This document shows positions 8,823 through 17,003 of a DNA stretch of 33,720 nucleotides, piece after piece (within the stretch, counting starts at the first letter, position 1; the number at the start of each line of letters is the position of its first letter). The notes under the pieces were generated by a model. That model saw only the letters and a list, made by a program, of their open reading frames with translations, had not been told where the DNA came from and did not search any database. Made by a program: the position numbers and the translations under genes. This DNA is from an uncultured Collinsella sp. (lineage in GTDB: Bacteria; Actinomycetota; Coriobacteriia; Coriobacteriales; Coriobacteriaceae), in contig CATYVH010000018.1 of assembly GCA_958413765.1 (NCBI GenBank), positions 1-33,720 of the forward strand, written 5' to 3'.

Positions 8823-9812
8823 ATGGATCAGGACAAGACAACCGTGATGGGCGGCTACGGTTCCGCGCAGGCTGGCGATAGCGCCGATGCGACCCGCGTT
8901 GTTCCCAACCCCGGATATACCGACCCCGCCGCGACGCAGCCTTCTGCCGAGCCCACCCGGGTTATGGGCTATGGCGACACGGCGCAGGATTCTTGCGCTG
9001 CATCTTCGCAAGGCCCCTATGGCAACGCAGCTCCGGACCCGTTTGATTATGCGTCGCAGGATTCTTATGCCGCTTCGACACCGAATCCCTATGATGACCT
9101 GCCGCAGAATCCCATTCCGCAGCCTCAGCAGACGACGTATATGCCTCGCACGGCGCAGCCTCGCTACGAGTCGCGCGAGCCGTATCGCGAGTACCCCAAG
9201 TCGATTCCGCAATATGGCGAGGACGAGGAGAAGAAGCCGTCGCGTTCGTCGAGCGTGATCAAGAAGATCCTCATCGTGCTGGCGATCTTCTTTGCGCTGT
9301 CGGTTGTGTTTGCCATCGTGTCGGGCATGCTCAACAAGCGAGGGAGTTCAACGGCCGATACCACTGCCGAGCAAACCGAGTCCGCCTCGTCTAGCACCGT
9401 CGATCTGAGCGATATCCCGGGGCAGTACTGGTCCAACGCCAAAAAGCTTCTCAAGTCGCGCGGCGCCGATCTTTCGAATGCCGTGGTCCTGACTGATGAT
9501 GGCTCAACGCCCGTCATCGATGCCAACTGGGTCGTTACTTCTGCCTACTATAACGACAACGGCAACCTCGAAATTCAACTCACGCACAAGAACAGCTCGG
9601 GCAACTCGTCCGGCGGCCAAAGCGGTACCGACAGCTCGAGCTCCAATACGCTGGAGGACTTGAGCAACAAGGCACAGGAGTTGGGAGACAAGGCGCAAGA
9701 GCTGGGCGATACGGCACAAAACCTGGGCGACACCGCGCAGAACTTGGGCGACATGGCGACGGATGCCTGGAACGCACTGCAAAACGGCATCTCGGGCGCG
9801 CAGGGAAACTAG
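8823..9812 (+). CDS. Single-pass membrane protein with Thr-Val motifs and an amphipathic repeat tail
   Basis: A 329-residue protein of unknown function. The ATG at 8823 follows GGAAAGGA at 8807-8814. Residues 1-140 are a polar, Pro/Gln/Tyr-rich, probably disordered cytoplasmic region carrying three similar motifs: KTTVM (Thr6/7), DATRVV (Thr24) and EPTRVM (Thr45). Residues about 145-170 form one transmembrane helix preceded by basic residues. The outer part begins with a short globular segment (IPGQYWSNAKKLLKSRGADL to EIQLTHK) whose pattern recalls a PASTA-like fold. It ends with about four seven-residue repeats (AQELGDK, AQELGDT, AQNLGDT) predicted to form an amphipathic helix. The Thr motifs resemble kinase or FHA-ligand sites, so a link to a Ser/Thr kinase is a guess. 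Confidence 0.8.
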   Translation: MDQDKTTVMGGYGSAQAGDSADATRVVPNPGYTDPAATQPSAEPTRVMGYGDTAQDSCAASSQGPYGNAAPDPFDYASQDSYAASTPNPYDDLPQNPIPQPQQTTYMPRTAQPRYESREPYREYPKSIPQYGEDEEKKPSRSSSVIKKILIVLAIFFALSVVFAIVSGMLNKRGSSTADTTAEQTESASSSTVDLSDIPGQYWSNAKKLLKSRGADLSNAVVLTDDGSTPVIDANWVVTSAYYNDNGNLEIQLTHKNSSGNSSGGQSGTDSSSSNTLEDLSNKAQELGDKAQELGDTAQNLGDTAQNLGDMATDAWNALQNGISGAQGN

Positions 9813-9824
9813 CTGTTAAGCGGG

Positions 9825-11006
9825 CTACAGCTGCTCTGCTGGACGGTCGGGCGAACTAAAGCCCGAGTCAAACGTAACGACGCATGAGACGTTGGGCCGG
9901 CGCTCGTGCACGATGCGCGTGACGAGCTCCAGCAGCTCCTCGTCGGATATGTCAAAGCCGTCGGGGCGCACCAGGTCAAACGAAACGAACCCGTCGTGCT
10001 CGTGCAGGTCGTGGATGGAGAGCGCGGGATCGATCTGCATGACGCCGCGCTTGACCCAGCCGCGCAGATCATCGCCGGTTGTCGCGATGGGGTCGCAGTG
10101 CAGCGTGATGCCAATGCCCATCTGGCGCTTGATGTCGTGCTCGATGGTGTCCAGGATCTCGTGGTGCTCAAATGCGTCGCCCTCGCCGGGCATCTCCACG
10201 TGGGCGCTGGCAAACTGACGACCGGGGCCGTAGTCGTGCACCATCAGGTCGTGTGTGCCCAAGACCTGCGGATAGGACATGATCTTGTCGCGGATTGCCT
10301 GGACGAGCTTGGGGTCGGGCGCTTGCCCCAGCAACGGGCTGATGGCGTCGCGCACCAGGCCCATGCCACTGATGCAGATGAAGACGCCCACGCCCAGGCC
10401 CGCCCAGCCGTCGAGGTCAAAGCCGGTCGTCTGCGAAATAAGCGCTGCGGCCAGGACCGATCCCGAGGTGATGACGTCGTTTTTGGAGTCCTGTGCTGTG
10501 GCGATGAGTGTTTCGGAATCGATACGGTTGCCCAGCGCACGGTTGAATGCGGCCATCCAGAATTTGACGAGCATGGACAAGACGAGAGCGGCTAGGGAGA
10601 CCAGCGTGTAGGCGGTGGGGGAGGGCTTGATGATCTTAGTGACCGACTCGAGGATCAGGTTGATGCCGACGGCGCAAACCAGGACGGCGACAAACAAGCC
10701 GGCTAGGTACTCGTAGCGGCCGTGGCCATAGGGGTGGCCTTCGTCTGCAGGGCGGCTGGCAAGGCGGAACCCGAGCAGGCTCACGATGTTGCTCGAGGCA
10801 TCGGAGAGGTTGTTGAAAGCGTCGGCGATGAGGGAGACGGAGCCGGCGAGCAGGCCTGCGATGCCCTTGGCCAGGCACAGGGTGATGTTGAGGCCAATGC
10901 AGATGAGGCTTGCGGCGAAGCCCGCGTTGGTGCGACAGGAGGCATCGACCGGCTCGCCCTCGCTGCCGGGAACAAGCGTATGTACCAGCTGATTTACAAA
11001 TAGCAT
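9825..11006 (-). CDS. Cation diffusion facilitator family transporter
   Basis: A 393-residue inner-membrane protein of the CDF family, which exports divalent metals such as Zn, Mn or Fe in exchange for protons. The metal-site helices are visible: ADAFNNLSDASSN in TM2 (residues about 61-73) and TAQDSKNDVITS in TM5. The loop EGHPYGHGRYEYLAG is diagnostic. A cytoplasmic C-terminal domain (about 270-393) carries several His and Asp residues (HDLMVHDYGPG, IHDLHEHDG) that may bind metal. The frame is open farther upstream to 11165, but the ATG at 11006 has a GTGAGGA ribosome site eight bases before it and the upstream extension is unlike the family. The metal specificity cannot be read from the sequence. 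It converges on the preceding gene with only 12 bases between the stop codons. Confidence 0.93.
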   Translation of the reverse strand: MLFVNQLVHTLVPGSEGEPVDASCRTNAGFAASLICIGLNITLCLAKGIAGLLAGSVSLIADAFNNLSDASSNIVSLLGFRLASRPADEGHPYGHGRYEYLAGLFVAVLVCAVGINLILESVTKIIKPSPTAYTLVSLAALVLSMLVKFWMAAFNRALGNRIDSETLIATAQDSKNDVITSGSVLAAALISQTTGFDLDGWAGLGVGVFICISGMGLVRDAISPLLGQAPDPKLVQAIRDKIMSYPQVLGTHDLMVHDYGPGRQFASAHVEMPGEGDAFEHHEILDTIEHDIKRQMGIGITLHCDPIATTGDDLRGWVKRGVMQIDPALSIHDLHEHDGFVSFDLVRPDGFDISDEELLELVTRIVHERRPNVSCVVTFDSGFSSPDRPAEQL

Positions 11007-11133
11007 AGCGGTCGTCCTCACAATCATGTTTAAGGGGATAGTGTAGCTCGCATGGGCGCACCGTGCGCCGGTGCTCAGAAAATGCAGCAATGGTCTGCCC
11101 GCGCTAACGAGCAGGCCTTCCCGTCTGCCTGGG

Positions 11134-11150
11134 TGGTCCATTTTGGGCCA
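11134..11150. promoter_or_regulatory. Operator-like dyad between divergent genes
   Basis: TGGTCCA-TTT-TGGGCCA is an inverted repeat with one mismatch. It lies in the 218-base divergent region between the CDF transporter and the zinc-ribbon gene, 75 bases before the latter. Its half-site resembles that of the 18-bp motif at 17671 and 18636. Function is inferred only. Confidence 0.35.
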
Positions 11151-11224
11151 CATGGGTATGGGCATGTGCCAGTTTGCTCGACATACTTAATGTCGACAGC
11201 CCCTGTGCAAAGGAGGACGTTTCC

Positions 11225-12562
11225 ATGGACGAGATGTTTGCCATTAAATGCCAAAACTGCGGCGGCCCTATGTACTCACACCAGGCTAAACGCAGCTTTG
11301 AGTGCGCCTATTGCGGCACGGTCGTTCCGTGGCAGGCCGATGCGGGGGAGCCCAAGAGCGCTTTGGGCATTCGCCATACGCCGTTGACGGTGGTGGATGG
11401 ACTGCTCAAGCTCACGCATGTGTCGCAACTCGAGCGCCCGGAGGACCCGGACTGGTATTTCTTCAATTCGCACTGGCGCAATCAGTCGGTCCTGGAACAT
11501 CTGCTGTGGGAGGATCGCGGCACGGCGCAGGAGTTCCAAGAGGCCACGCATGTGAGCATTCCTTGCCCCTTCTGCGTAGCGTCCTTTGAGGGCGAGTCAA
11601 CGCAGCGTGTGTTTGAGTGCCCGTCCTGCGGCAACAAGATCGGCATTGCCGACCTGCTCAAGCCCGGTACGTTTAGCAAACGTCTGACCATGGGCGTTGG
11701 TGCGGAGTATGTACCTGAGCAGGGTATTCCCTGCGAAATCTCGCCGCAGCAGGCGCGCGCCAACGCGCTGCAGCTGGTGCGCCAGTACCCGGATGCCTTT
11801 GCCGGGCACGACGTGGAAGACGCGATCCAAAACGACATGATGCTCTTCTATTTCCCCATGGCGCTGGCGGACCTGCGTATGATGGCGAGCTTCCCGGGCA
11901 AGGGCCTGAGCAAGGAAACCCTGGTGTACTACGAGGTGCTCGACTGGGCATATCCCAGGGCAAACTACCTGGACGTTCGCCTTATGGGCATTCTGGAGCC
12001 ATGGGACTTTGCCAAGGTTGGGTCGTTCGACCCGGCCATGCAGGAAGGCGACTTCCGCGTTGTCTCCGTCGATGCGTCCACCAAGGACCAGGTGGTCATT
12101 GACAAGCTGGCGCTCGACATTGTCGGCAACGATGCCGAGACTTTCCTGGGGCTCAATAAAAAGAGCATCCGCACCTGGGCGCGCAAGGCCCGCAAGCACA
12201 AGGACGGCCTGGTTATGGTGCCGGTCTACTTTGTCGATCGTCCCGCGTCGGATGGACGTAATGGCGAGCAGGTGCGCATTGCCGTGAACGGCCAGACGGG
12301 CCGTGCGGCGGCGGTGGTGTTTAGCGACAAGCGCGAGACGCATATTGTGGCGCCGCTCAATCCGAGCCTGCATCTGTCCGGCGAAAGCACCGTTCACGCC
12401 ACGCCCGTCGAGGTCAAATACATCAAATCGCCATTCCTGTACCAAATTGTGCGCCGTGGAGGCGACGAGCAGCCACGTCAGGTGGCAGCGGCTGCCGAGG
12501 GTTCCTACCGAGAAGAAAAACCCAAGCGCAAGGGATTGTTCGCTGCGATCTTTGGGAAGTAG
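11225..12562 (+). CDS. Double zinc-ribbon protein of unknown function
   Basis: A 445-residue cytoplasmic protein with no signal peptide or membrane segment. The ATG at 11225 has AAAGGAGG eight bases upstream. Two CxxC...CxxC ribbons are clear: Cys9/12/27/30 and Cys114/117/132/135. The second half contains VPVYFVDRP followed by AVNGQTGRAAAV, a module seen in other bacterial zinc-ribbon proteins, usually ahead of membrane helices that are missing here. The tail is basic (EEKPKRKGLFAAIFGK). The two ribbons could bind nucleic acid or protein, but no catalytic motif is recognised. The gene faces the yhcG-like nuclease gene with 57 bases between their ends. Confidence 0.85.
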   Translation: MDEMFAIKCQNCGGPMYSHQAKRSFECAYCGTVVPWQADAGEPKSALGIRHTPLTVVDGLLKLTHVSQLERPEDPDWYFFNSHWRNQSVLEHLLWEDRGTAQEFQEATHVSIPCPFCVASFEGESTQRVFECPSCGNKIGIADLLKPGTFSKRLTMGVGAEYVPEQGIPCEISPQQARANALQLVRQYPDAFAGHDVEDAIQNDMMLFYFPMALADLRMMASFPGKGLSKETLVYYEVLDWAYPRANYLDVRLMGILEPWDFAKVGSFDPAMQEGDFRVVSVDASTKDQVVIDKLALDIVGNDAETFLGLNKKSIRTWARKARKHKDGLVMVPVYFVDRPASDGRNGEQVRIAVNGQTGRAAAVVFSDKRETHIVAPLNPSLHLSGESTVHATPVEVKYIKSPFLYQIVRRGGDEQPRQVAAAAEGSYREEKPKRKGLFAAIFGK

Positions 12563-12619
12563 GGAAGCGCAGCGCGGGACGGCTCACAGGCGTGCGGGCG
12601 TTTCGGTCGCAACGTGCTG

Positions 12620-13669
12620 CTACCCTTGCGTTTCGCCATTGGTCGCTTCGTTGATGGCGCGGTACTCGGCACTCAGCTCGCGCGCCAGCTCTTCCTTGCT
12701 TGGAAGATACGGCAGGTATTTGGCGGCAAACACTTGGTCGTTGTCTTCGGGCAGCGTGTACTCGACGATCGAATCGCTTTTGTCCGCGCAGAGCACGATG
12801 CCTATGGGCGGATTGTCGCCTTCGTTCATGAGCTCACGCGTGTAGTAGTTCACATACATTTGCATCTGGCCCAGGTCCTGATGCGTAAGGTCATCGGTCT
12901 TAAGGTCGATGAGCACGAAGCAGCGCATCAGATAGTTGTAAAAAACAAGGTCAATATAGAAATGGCGCCCATCAAAGGTGATGCGCTTTTGGCGCGCCTC
13001 GAAAGCGAAGCCACGGCCAAGCTCCAGCAGGAACTTCTGAAGATGTGTGATGAGCGCCTGCTCTAGATCGCTCTCGCGAAACGCAGTATCGTCCGAGAAA
13101 CCTAAAAACTCCAGTACATATGGATCGCGGATGATATCCTCGGGGCGACGAGCTGGGGCGCTCTTTTGGATTTCTTGGGTGACAGCCTCCTTGTCTTTGC
13201 TGGCAAGTAGGCGCTCGCGGAACATGGTGTTGATCTGGCGTTCGAGCTGGCGCGTGCTCCAGCGAGAGTCGGCGCATTCGTTCATGTACCAGGTGCGAGC
13301 TTCGGGGTCAGGAATGCGTATTAACCTGCGGTAATGTGTCCAGCTCAATTCGGGACGCAGTGAGTCCCGAATTGGAAATGCAAGATAGAACTGACGCATT
13401 TTGCGCAGCTCTCTTGCTTCAAAACCTTTACCAAAATCCTTGGTAAGTCTGATTGCGAGGGCCTTGAGCAGCGCCTCTCCATACTTGGCGCGCTCCTCTC
13501 CGCCCTGCTCATCAACAATGCTCTTGCCGATATCCCAATACGCCTCAACCATCGCAAAGTTAACGGCGGTATAGGCCTTGTCGCGAGCGGCGTTGAGAAT
13601 CGAGGAAACCTGCTTGTAAAAAACTTCTGGCACGATTGCCGATTCTCCACGGTTTACCAGTTCGCCCAT
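12620..13669 (-). CDS. YhcG-family (DUF1016) PD-(D/E)XK nuclease domain protein
   Basis: A 349-residue protein. The N-terminal DUF1016 part (residues about 15-170) shows the family signatures YWDIGKSIVDEQ and LSWTHYRRLI. The C-terminal nuclease-like part has a GRHFYIDLVFYN segment, then VLIDLKTDDLT (the DxK of the PD-(D/E)XK core) and GQMQMYVNYY. Family members often sit beside type I restriction systems or mobile DNA and are thought to process DNA; no such partner is visible here. The ATG at 13669 is chosen over the adjacent GTG at 13672; AGGAAAG and GTGGGG sequences lie upstream. It is an isolated gene between unrelated neighbours, which suggests acquisition or loss of a former partner. Confidence 0.9.
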   Translation of the reverse strand: MGELVNRGESAIVPEVFYKQVSSILNAARDKAYTAVNFAMVEAYWDIGKSIVDEQGGEERAKYGEALLKALAIRLTKDFGKGFEARELRKMRQFYLAFPIRDSLRPELSWTHYRRLIRIPDPEARTWYMNECADSRWSTRQLERQINTMFRERLLASKDKEAVTQEIQKSAPARRPEDIIRDPYVLEFLGFSDDTAFRESDLEQALITHLQKFLLELGRGFAFEARQKRITFDGRHFYIDLVFYNYLMRCFVLIDLKTDDLTHQDLGQMQMYVNYYTRELMNEGDNPPIGIVLCADKSDSIVEYTLPEDNDQVFAAKYLPYLPSKEELARELSAEYRAINEATNGETQG

Positions 13670-13837
13670 CACTGTCGCCCCACTTTCCTCTTGTGGAATG
13701 CATCTTTATCGCATTTAGTTTAAAGCCTCGCGCGGACACGAATTGCTGTGCTGTCTGGCACCTTCGCATGGGAGCCTTGCGGTGACTAAAATGTGGCCAT
13801 AGAGGCAGTTTTAGCGAACCCCGCGGGAGTGACGCGT

Positions 13838-14107
13838 ATGGATAACAACACTTTGCTGTTCCAGGACAAAGGTTCGGGTAGGTTTAAAGACGTTAAGGTC
13901 TACCCCAACCGTATTGAGGTGCTCAAGAAGGGCGCTTTTGGTGGCAAGCACACCGAAATTGTCTATCTTAAGGACATTACGGGCGTCAATAGAATCAAAG
14001 GCCGCGATGTTTTTCTGCGTAACAGGCTGTTGACTGCTTGCGTCTTTAGCCTGAGCAGCCGTGCGAAGGCCCAGGAGTTTGTTAACGCGCTGAACATGGT
14101 GATGTAG
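13838..14107 (+). CDS. Small PH-like (bacterial pleckstrin-homology type) protein
   Basis: An 89-residue protein. The ATG at 13838 follows GGGAG eight bases upstream; an in-frame GTG at 13793 lacks such a site. The alternating strand pattern (GRFKDVKVYPNRIEVLKKG, TEIVYLKDITGVNRI, LTACVFSLSSRAKAQEF) ending in a helix is the shape of a bacterial PH or GRAM-like domain. There is no signal peptide or membrane helix. Function is unknown; such domains commonly bind membranes or act as assembly modules. It ends just before a bidirectional terminator shared with the convergent PI-PLC gene. Confidence 0.75.
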   Translation: MDNNTLLFQDKGSGRFKDVKVYPNRIEVLKKGAFGGKHTEIVYLKDITGVNRIKGRDVFLRNRLLTACVFSLSSRAKAQEFVNALNMVM

Positions 14108-14135
14108 CCTATGGCGACGTTTGGGCCAAGGTGAA

Positions 14136-14170
14136 AATCGGGGCGCAGAACGGTATTCTGCGCCCCGATT
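14136..14170 (-). terminator. Strong bidirectional-type terminator hairpin
   Basis: A perfect 15-bp stem (14136-14150 with 14156-14170) with the five-base loop CGGTA lies between two converging genes. On the minus strand it is followed by TTTT, so it best serves the PI-PLC gene; the plus-strand side has only a weak T tract. Confidence 0.85.
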
Positions 14171-14199
14171 GAGTTGATGCGCCCAAAAGACTGGCTTGC

Positions 14200-16698
14200 C
14201 TATTCGTTAACGTCCTCGGTATTGTCGCGGTCACTGGCAAGCATTGCAGCGCCAGCGACCGTTGTCGCCACGGCGGCAGCGGCGAGCCCGGCGGCAATGC
14301 CGGAGCCGTCGCCCGTGTCGGCGAGTTTTCCGGCCGAGTTCTTGCCCTGGTCGCTCTTGTTGCCCTTGCCGTTCTTGTCGGCGCCGCCTGCGTTGGAACC
14401 CGTGCCGCTGCCGGTGCCGCCTGCACTGCCCGAGGCCGCTACGGTAAAGCTTGCGGCTCCATCGCTGGCGAGCGTGTAGTTCTGTGCCGCGTCGCCCAAA
14501 AGGCCTTTCGCGCGCACCCAGTACGTCCCTGCGGCAAATGTTTCGCCCTCGGCCATTGCCGTGCCCGGAGCGCCGTTCGCGTCGTGCACAAACTCGAGCT
14601 GGGCCGTGCAGGCATCGGTTTCGAGCTTGCCCTCGAGTGATGCCGCAATCTTGGCGCGCACGTCCTCGCCGGCCTTAAGGCCTTCGAGCCCCTCAAAGTG
14701 GGGTGTCAGCGCGCGTGGATCGATATCGATGGGCACGGAGCCCCGCAGCTCCGTAACGGTCTCGTTGCCCAGGGCGTCGACATCCACGTATTCAATGGCA
14801 AACGCATGGCCCGAAGCTGTCGCGTTGAGCGCGTTGCTGCTGTCAGCAAGGCGGAAATGACCCTCGCCAACGGTCTTGCCATCCTGGAATGAGGCATCGC
14901 TCAGCGAGTCGCCGTACGTCATGCGCATGCGGGTCGGGAGATAGTACGGGAGATAGTACGAAGCCGTCTGCTTGTGCTCCGTATCGTAATTGCGCTGGTA
15001 GATGCTCCGGGCCAGCGCCGCATCAACAAAGTCGGATGCGATGATGCCAATGTGCTTGAGGTAATCTGACTTTGTATCCTCGGTGCCGCTGGGATTGATG
15101 TACGGGCTCTTATACAGATGCTCGTTGACTACTCGTGCCGAGGTAAAAGGATTGCCTCCGTGCGACAAGCCCGTGCAGCTGGTGTAGTTGATGGACCAGC
15201 AACGCTCCTGGACTTGCACCTTGGCCCCGTTATCGTCCACGACGTCCACCTTGTTGCGCGTGCGCCCGGTCGTTTCCTTCAGCGCATTATCGACCCAGCT
15301 GAGCTTGTCGGTTCCCGTGAGTTTGTACTTGTCCTGGGCGTATACCTTGGTGCAATAGGGCTCTTTGTCGCCTGTTTCCCCCGCGGCTTCAAAGCCCCGC
15401 GCGTCTTGGACGAGACACATAGTGGCGCTGTCGGAGTGAGCCTTGATCTTGTCATCCCATTCGGTAAGGTCGAGGCCCCACGTGTGGCCGCTTACACTGT
15501 TGCCGGCGAGCCTAAATCGACGCAGCAGAACGATCTTTCCGCGCACCTCGTGTAGCGTGGGGATTCGGCTCGACGTATAGAACAGTTTGGGGTTGTCGTC
15601 CAAAACCTTGGCGAAAGCCGTCGTAACACTTTCGTCGGTAGCCTCGTCGTTGCCTCGTGATACAAGCATGATGAGCGCTTCTGTCGGGTTTTCGTTCAAA
15701 AACGTTTTGAAGTAGCCTATGACATCGGAAAGATGCATAAAGTACGCGTCTTTCTTGAGCAGGTAGTAATCCCCGTGGTCGATACCGGGGTCGTCGCCCT
15801 TTCCGAGCCGGATATCAAAATAGCGAATGCCTTCGAGCAACTGCGTGGGAATGTAATCCTGCTGGCATTTTACTTGCGAGGATTGGGGCTCAGTGTCGTT
15901 GTCCACGCTGCAGGTGCCCGAATCGTGCGTACCCGGGATGCTCAGCTCGTCGAGGAACTTGTTGTCGTCGACGTATTTCATCCAACATGGCCCATCGACG
16001 TAGCTGCTGTACGTGATCCAGTCGAGGCTGCTAACCGTGGCGTCGTTCTTTTTCATGTCGTAACCGATAAGTTCGAGCTCCCACGGAATGCTCTTACTCT
16101 TATGGCAGATCTTATTGTTGTCCTGGTCTTCGCCGTTCGATTCTATTGCCAGGTACTTAATGTCTTTTTTCTCGGTTTCTTTCTCGACCGTGCGGTCTCG
16201 GATGATATAGGTTCCGTTTGATTGACGCTCGAACGCAAAAGCGCGGCTGGGCTTGTTGTCATACTCGCCGCCCCATACGTGGATGACCTTTCCATCTTTG
16301 TCAGAGTCGTCGTCGACCGACCAAATGCTGTAGCCCGTCTTTTTATGCTCTTCGAAATTGAGCAAGGTGCGGATAGCATACCAGTTTGTATCGTCATTCT
16401 TGGTCGTTACGTTCTCAAGGATGAGCTTGCTGGACGTGCCGTCGTTAAACAGGTGGCAGACGTTGCCGCGAACGTTACCGTCTTGGTTGACGCTCGCGGT
16501 GCGAAAATAGCCCGCGGGGCGAAGGCGAATGACGAAATTACCGAGGTGCTCCGCCGGTTTGGGCGTGTCGTCTGCAAATGCCGCTCGCAGGGGAATGCCC
16601 GGTGCCGCGGTTTCTGGCAGGCTTGCAAGCGGCGACAGCGCCGCAAGACCTAAGCCCAGCGTAAATGCTCGGCGACTGATGGCATGATGTTCGGCCAT
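14200..16698 (-). CDS. Secreted PI-PLC X-domain phosphodiesterase with ricin-like N domain and LAxTG tail
   Basis: An 832-residue exported protein. The start ATG has GGAGGAG immediately upstream. A Tat-type signal is visible (SRRAFTLGLGLAAL, residues 8-21). Residues about 50-230 show YSIWSV, VIHVW and a repeated Trp/Gly pattern suggestive of a ricin-type beta-trefoil lectin. Residues about 240-560 form a PI-PLC X domain with the catalytic features PGTHDSGT (His258), FDIRLG (Arg297) and DHGDYY (His308), all in the right order. Family enzymes cleave phosphatidylinositol or glycosyl-PI anchors. The C-terminal third looks like wall-spacing modules, then a Gly/Ser/Lys linker, LADTG (792-796) and a hydrophobic segment. 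LAxTG is the class E sortase motif, though the final tail is acidic rather than basic. Likely substrates are host phosphoinositides or GPI-anchored proteins (inference). Confidence 0.88.
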   Translation of the reverse strand: MAEHHAISRRAFTLGLGLAALSPLASLPETAAPGIPLRAAFADDTPKPAEHLGNFVIRLRPAGYFRTASVNQDGNVRGNVCHLFNDGTSSKLILENVTTKNDDTNWYAIRTLLNFEEHKKTGYSIWSVDDDSDKDGKVIHVWGGEYDNKPSRAFAFERQSNGTYIIRDRTVEKETEKKDIKYLAIESNGEDQDNNKICHKSKSIPWELELIGYDMKKNDATVSSLDWITYSSYVDGPCWMKYVDDNKFLDELSIPGTHDSGTCSVDNDTEPQSSQVKCQQDYIPTQLLEGIRYFDIRLGKGDDPGIDHGDYYLLKKDAYFMHLSDVIGYFKTFLNENPTEALIMLVSRGNDEATDESVTTAFAKVLDDNPKLFYTSSRIPTLHEVRGKIVLLRRFRLAGNSVSGHTWGLDLTEWDDKIKAHSDSATMCLVQDARGFEAAGETGDKEPYCTKVYAQDKYKLTGTDKLSWVDNALKETTGRTRNKVDVVDDNGAKVQVQERCWSINYTSCTGLSHGGNPFTSARVVNEHLYKSPYINPSGTEDTKSDYLKHIGIIASDFVDAALARSIYQRNYDTEHKQTASYYLPYYLPTRMRMTYGDSLSDASFQDGKTVGEGHFRLADSSNALNATASGHAFAIEYVDVDALGNETVTELRGSVPIDIDPRALTPHFEGLEGLKAGEDVRAKIAASLEGKLETDACTAQLEFVHDANGAPGTAMAEGETFAAGTYWVRAKGLLGDAAQNYTLASDGAASFTVAASGSAGGTGSGTGSNAGGADKNGKGNKSDQGKNSAGKLADTGDGSGIAAGLAAAAVATTVAGAAMLASDRDNTEDVNE

Positions 16699-17003
16699 GA
16701 CTCCTCCATTCGCAGGGTGCGGTTATGCGATAGTTTTGGTCACTATACTGCCCAGATGTTTAAAGATGCTGGTTTAATTGTCTGCGCGGCGCAATAAATC
16801 GGTGGGCGGACGTGTTGGGGTGTTTATCGTTTTCGTACTGTTGCCACATTTGGGGCGGTTCCGGCGTCCGGCATCCTCGCGTTCGTCGGCTACCGGCATA
16901 AGAAAGGGAGGGTCGGTTTACCGGCCCTCCCTGGGTACGAAGCGCTGGGGTACCGTCGCTTGTTTGCACTGCGACCGTGTTTCCCGTTGCGCTCGCCAGT
17001 CGC
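16699..17003. other. Intergenic region between PI-PLC and lipoprotein 1
   Basis: No gene is supported. On the minus strand, a TATAGT sequence (16742-16747) about 45 bases from the PI-PLC start could be its -10 box, but no good -35 is seen. The rest holds the lipoprotein terminator described separately. Confidence 0.4.
16905..16932 (-). terminator. Intrinsic terminator of lipoprotein 1
   Basis: A 12-bp stem (16905-16916 with 16921-16932, one G-T pair) with a four-base loop is followed on the minus strand by TTTCTT. Its GGAGGG core closely resembles the terminator of the paralogous gene at 17741. Confidence 0.85.

Noticed and set aside
9811..9832. AGCTGT/ACAGCT hairpin between converging genes as a terminator
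   Set aside because: The stem is only six pairs and no T tract follows on either strand; it may be chance.
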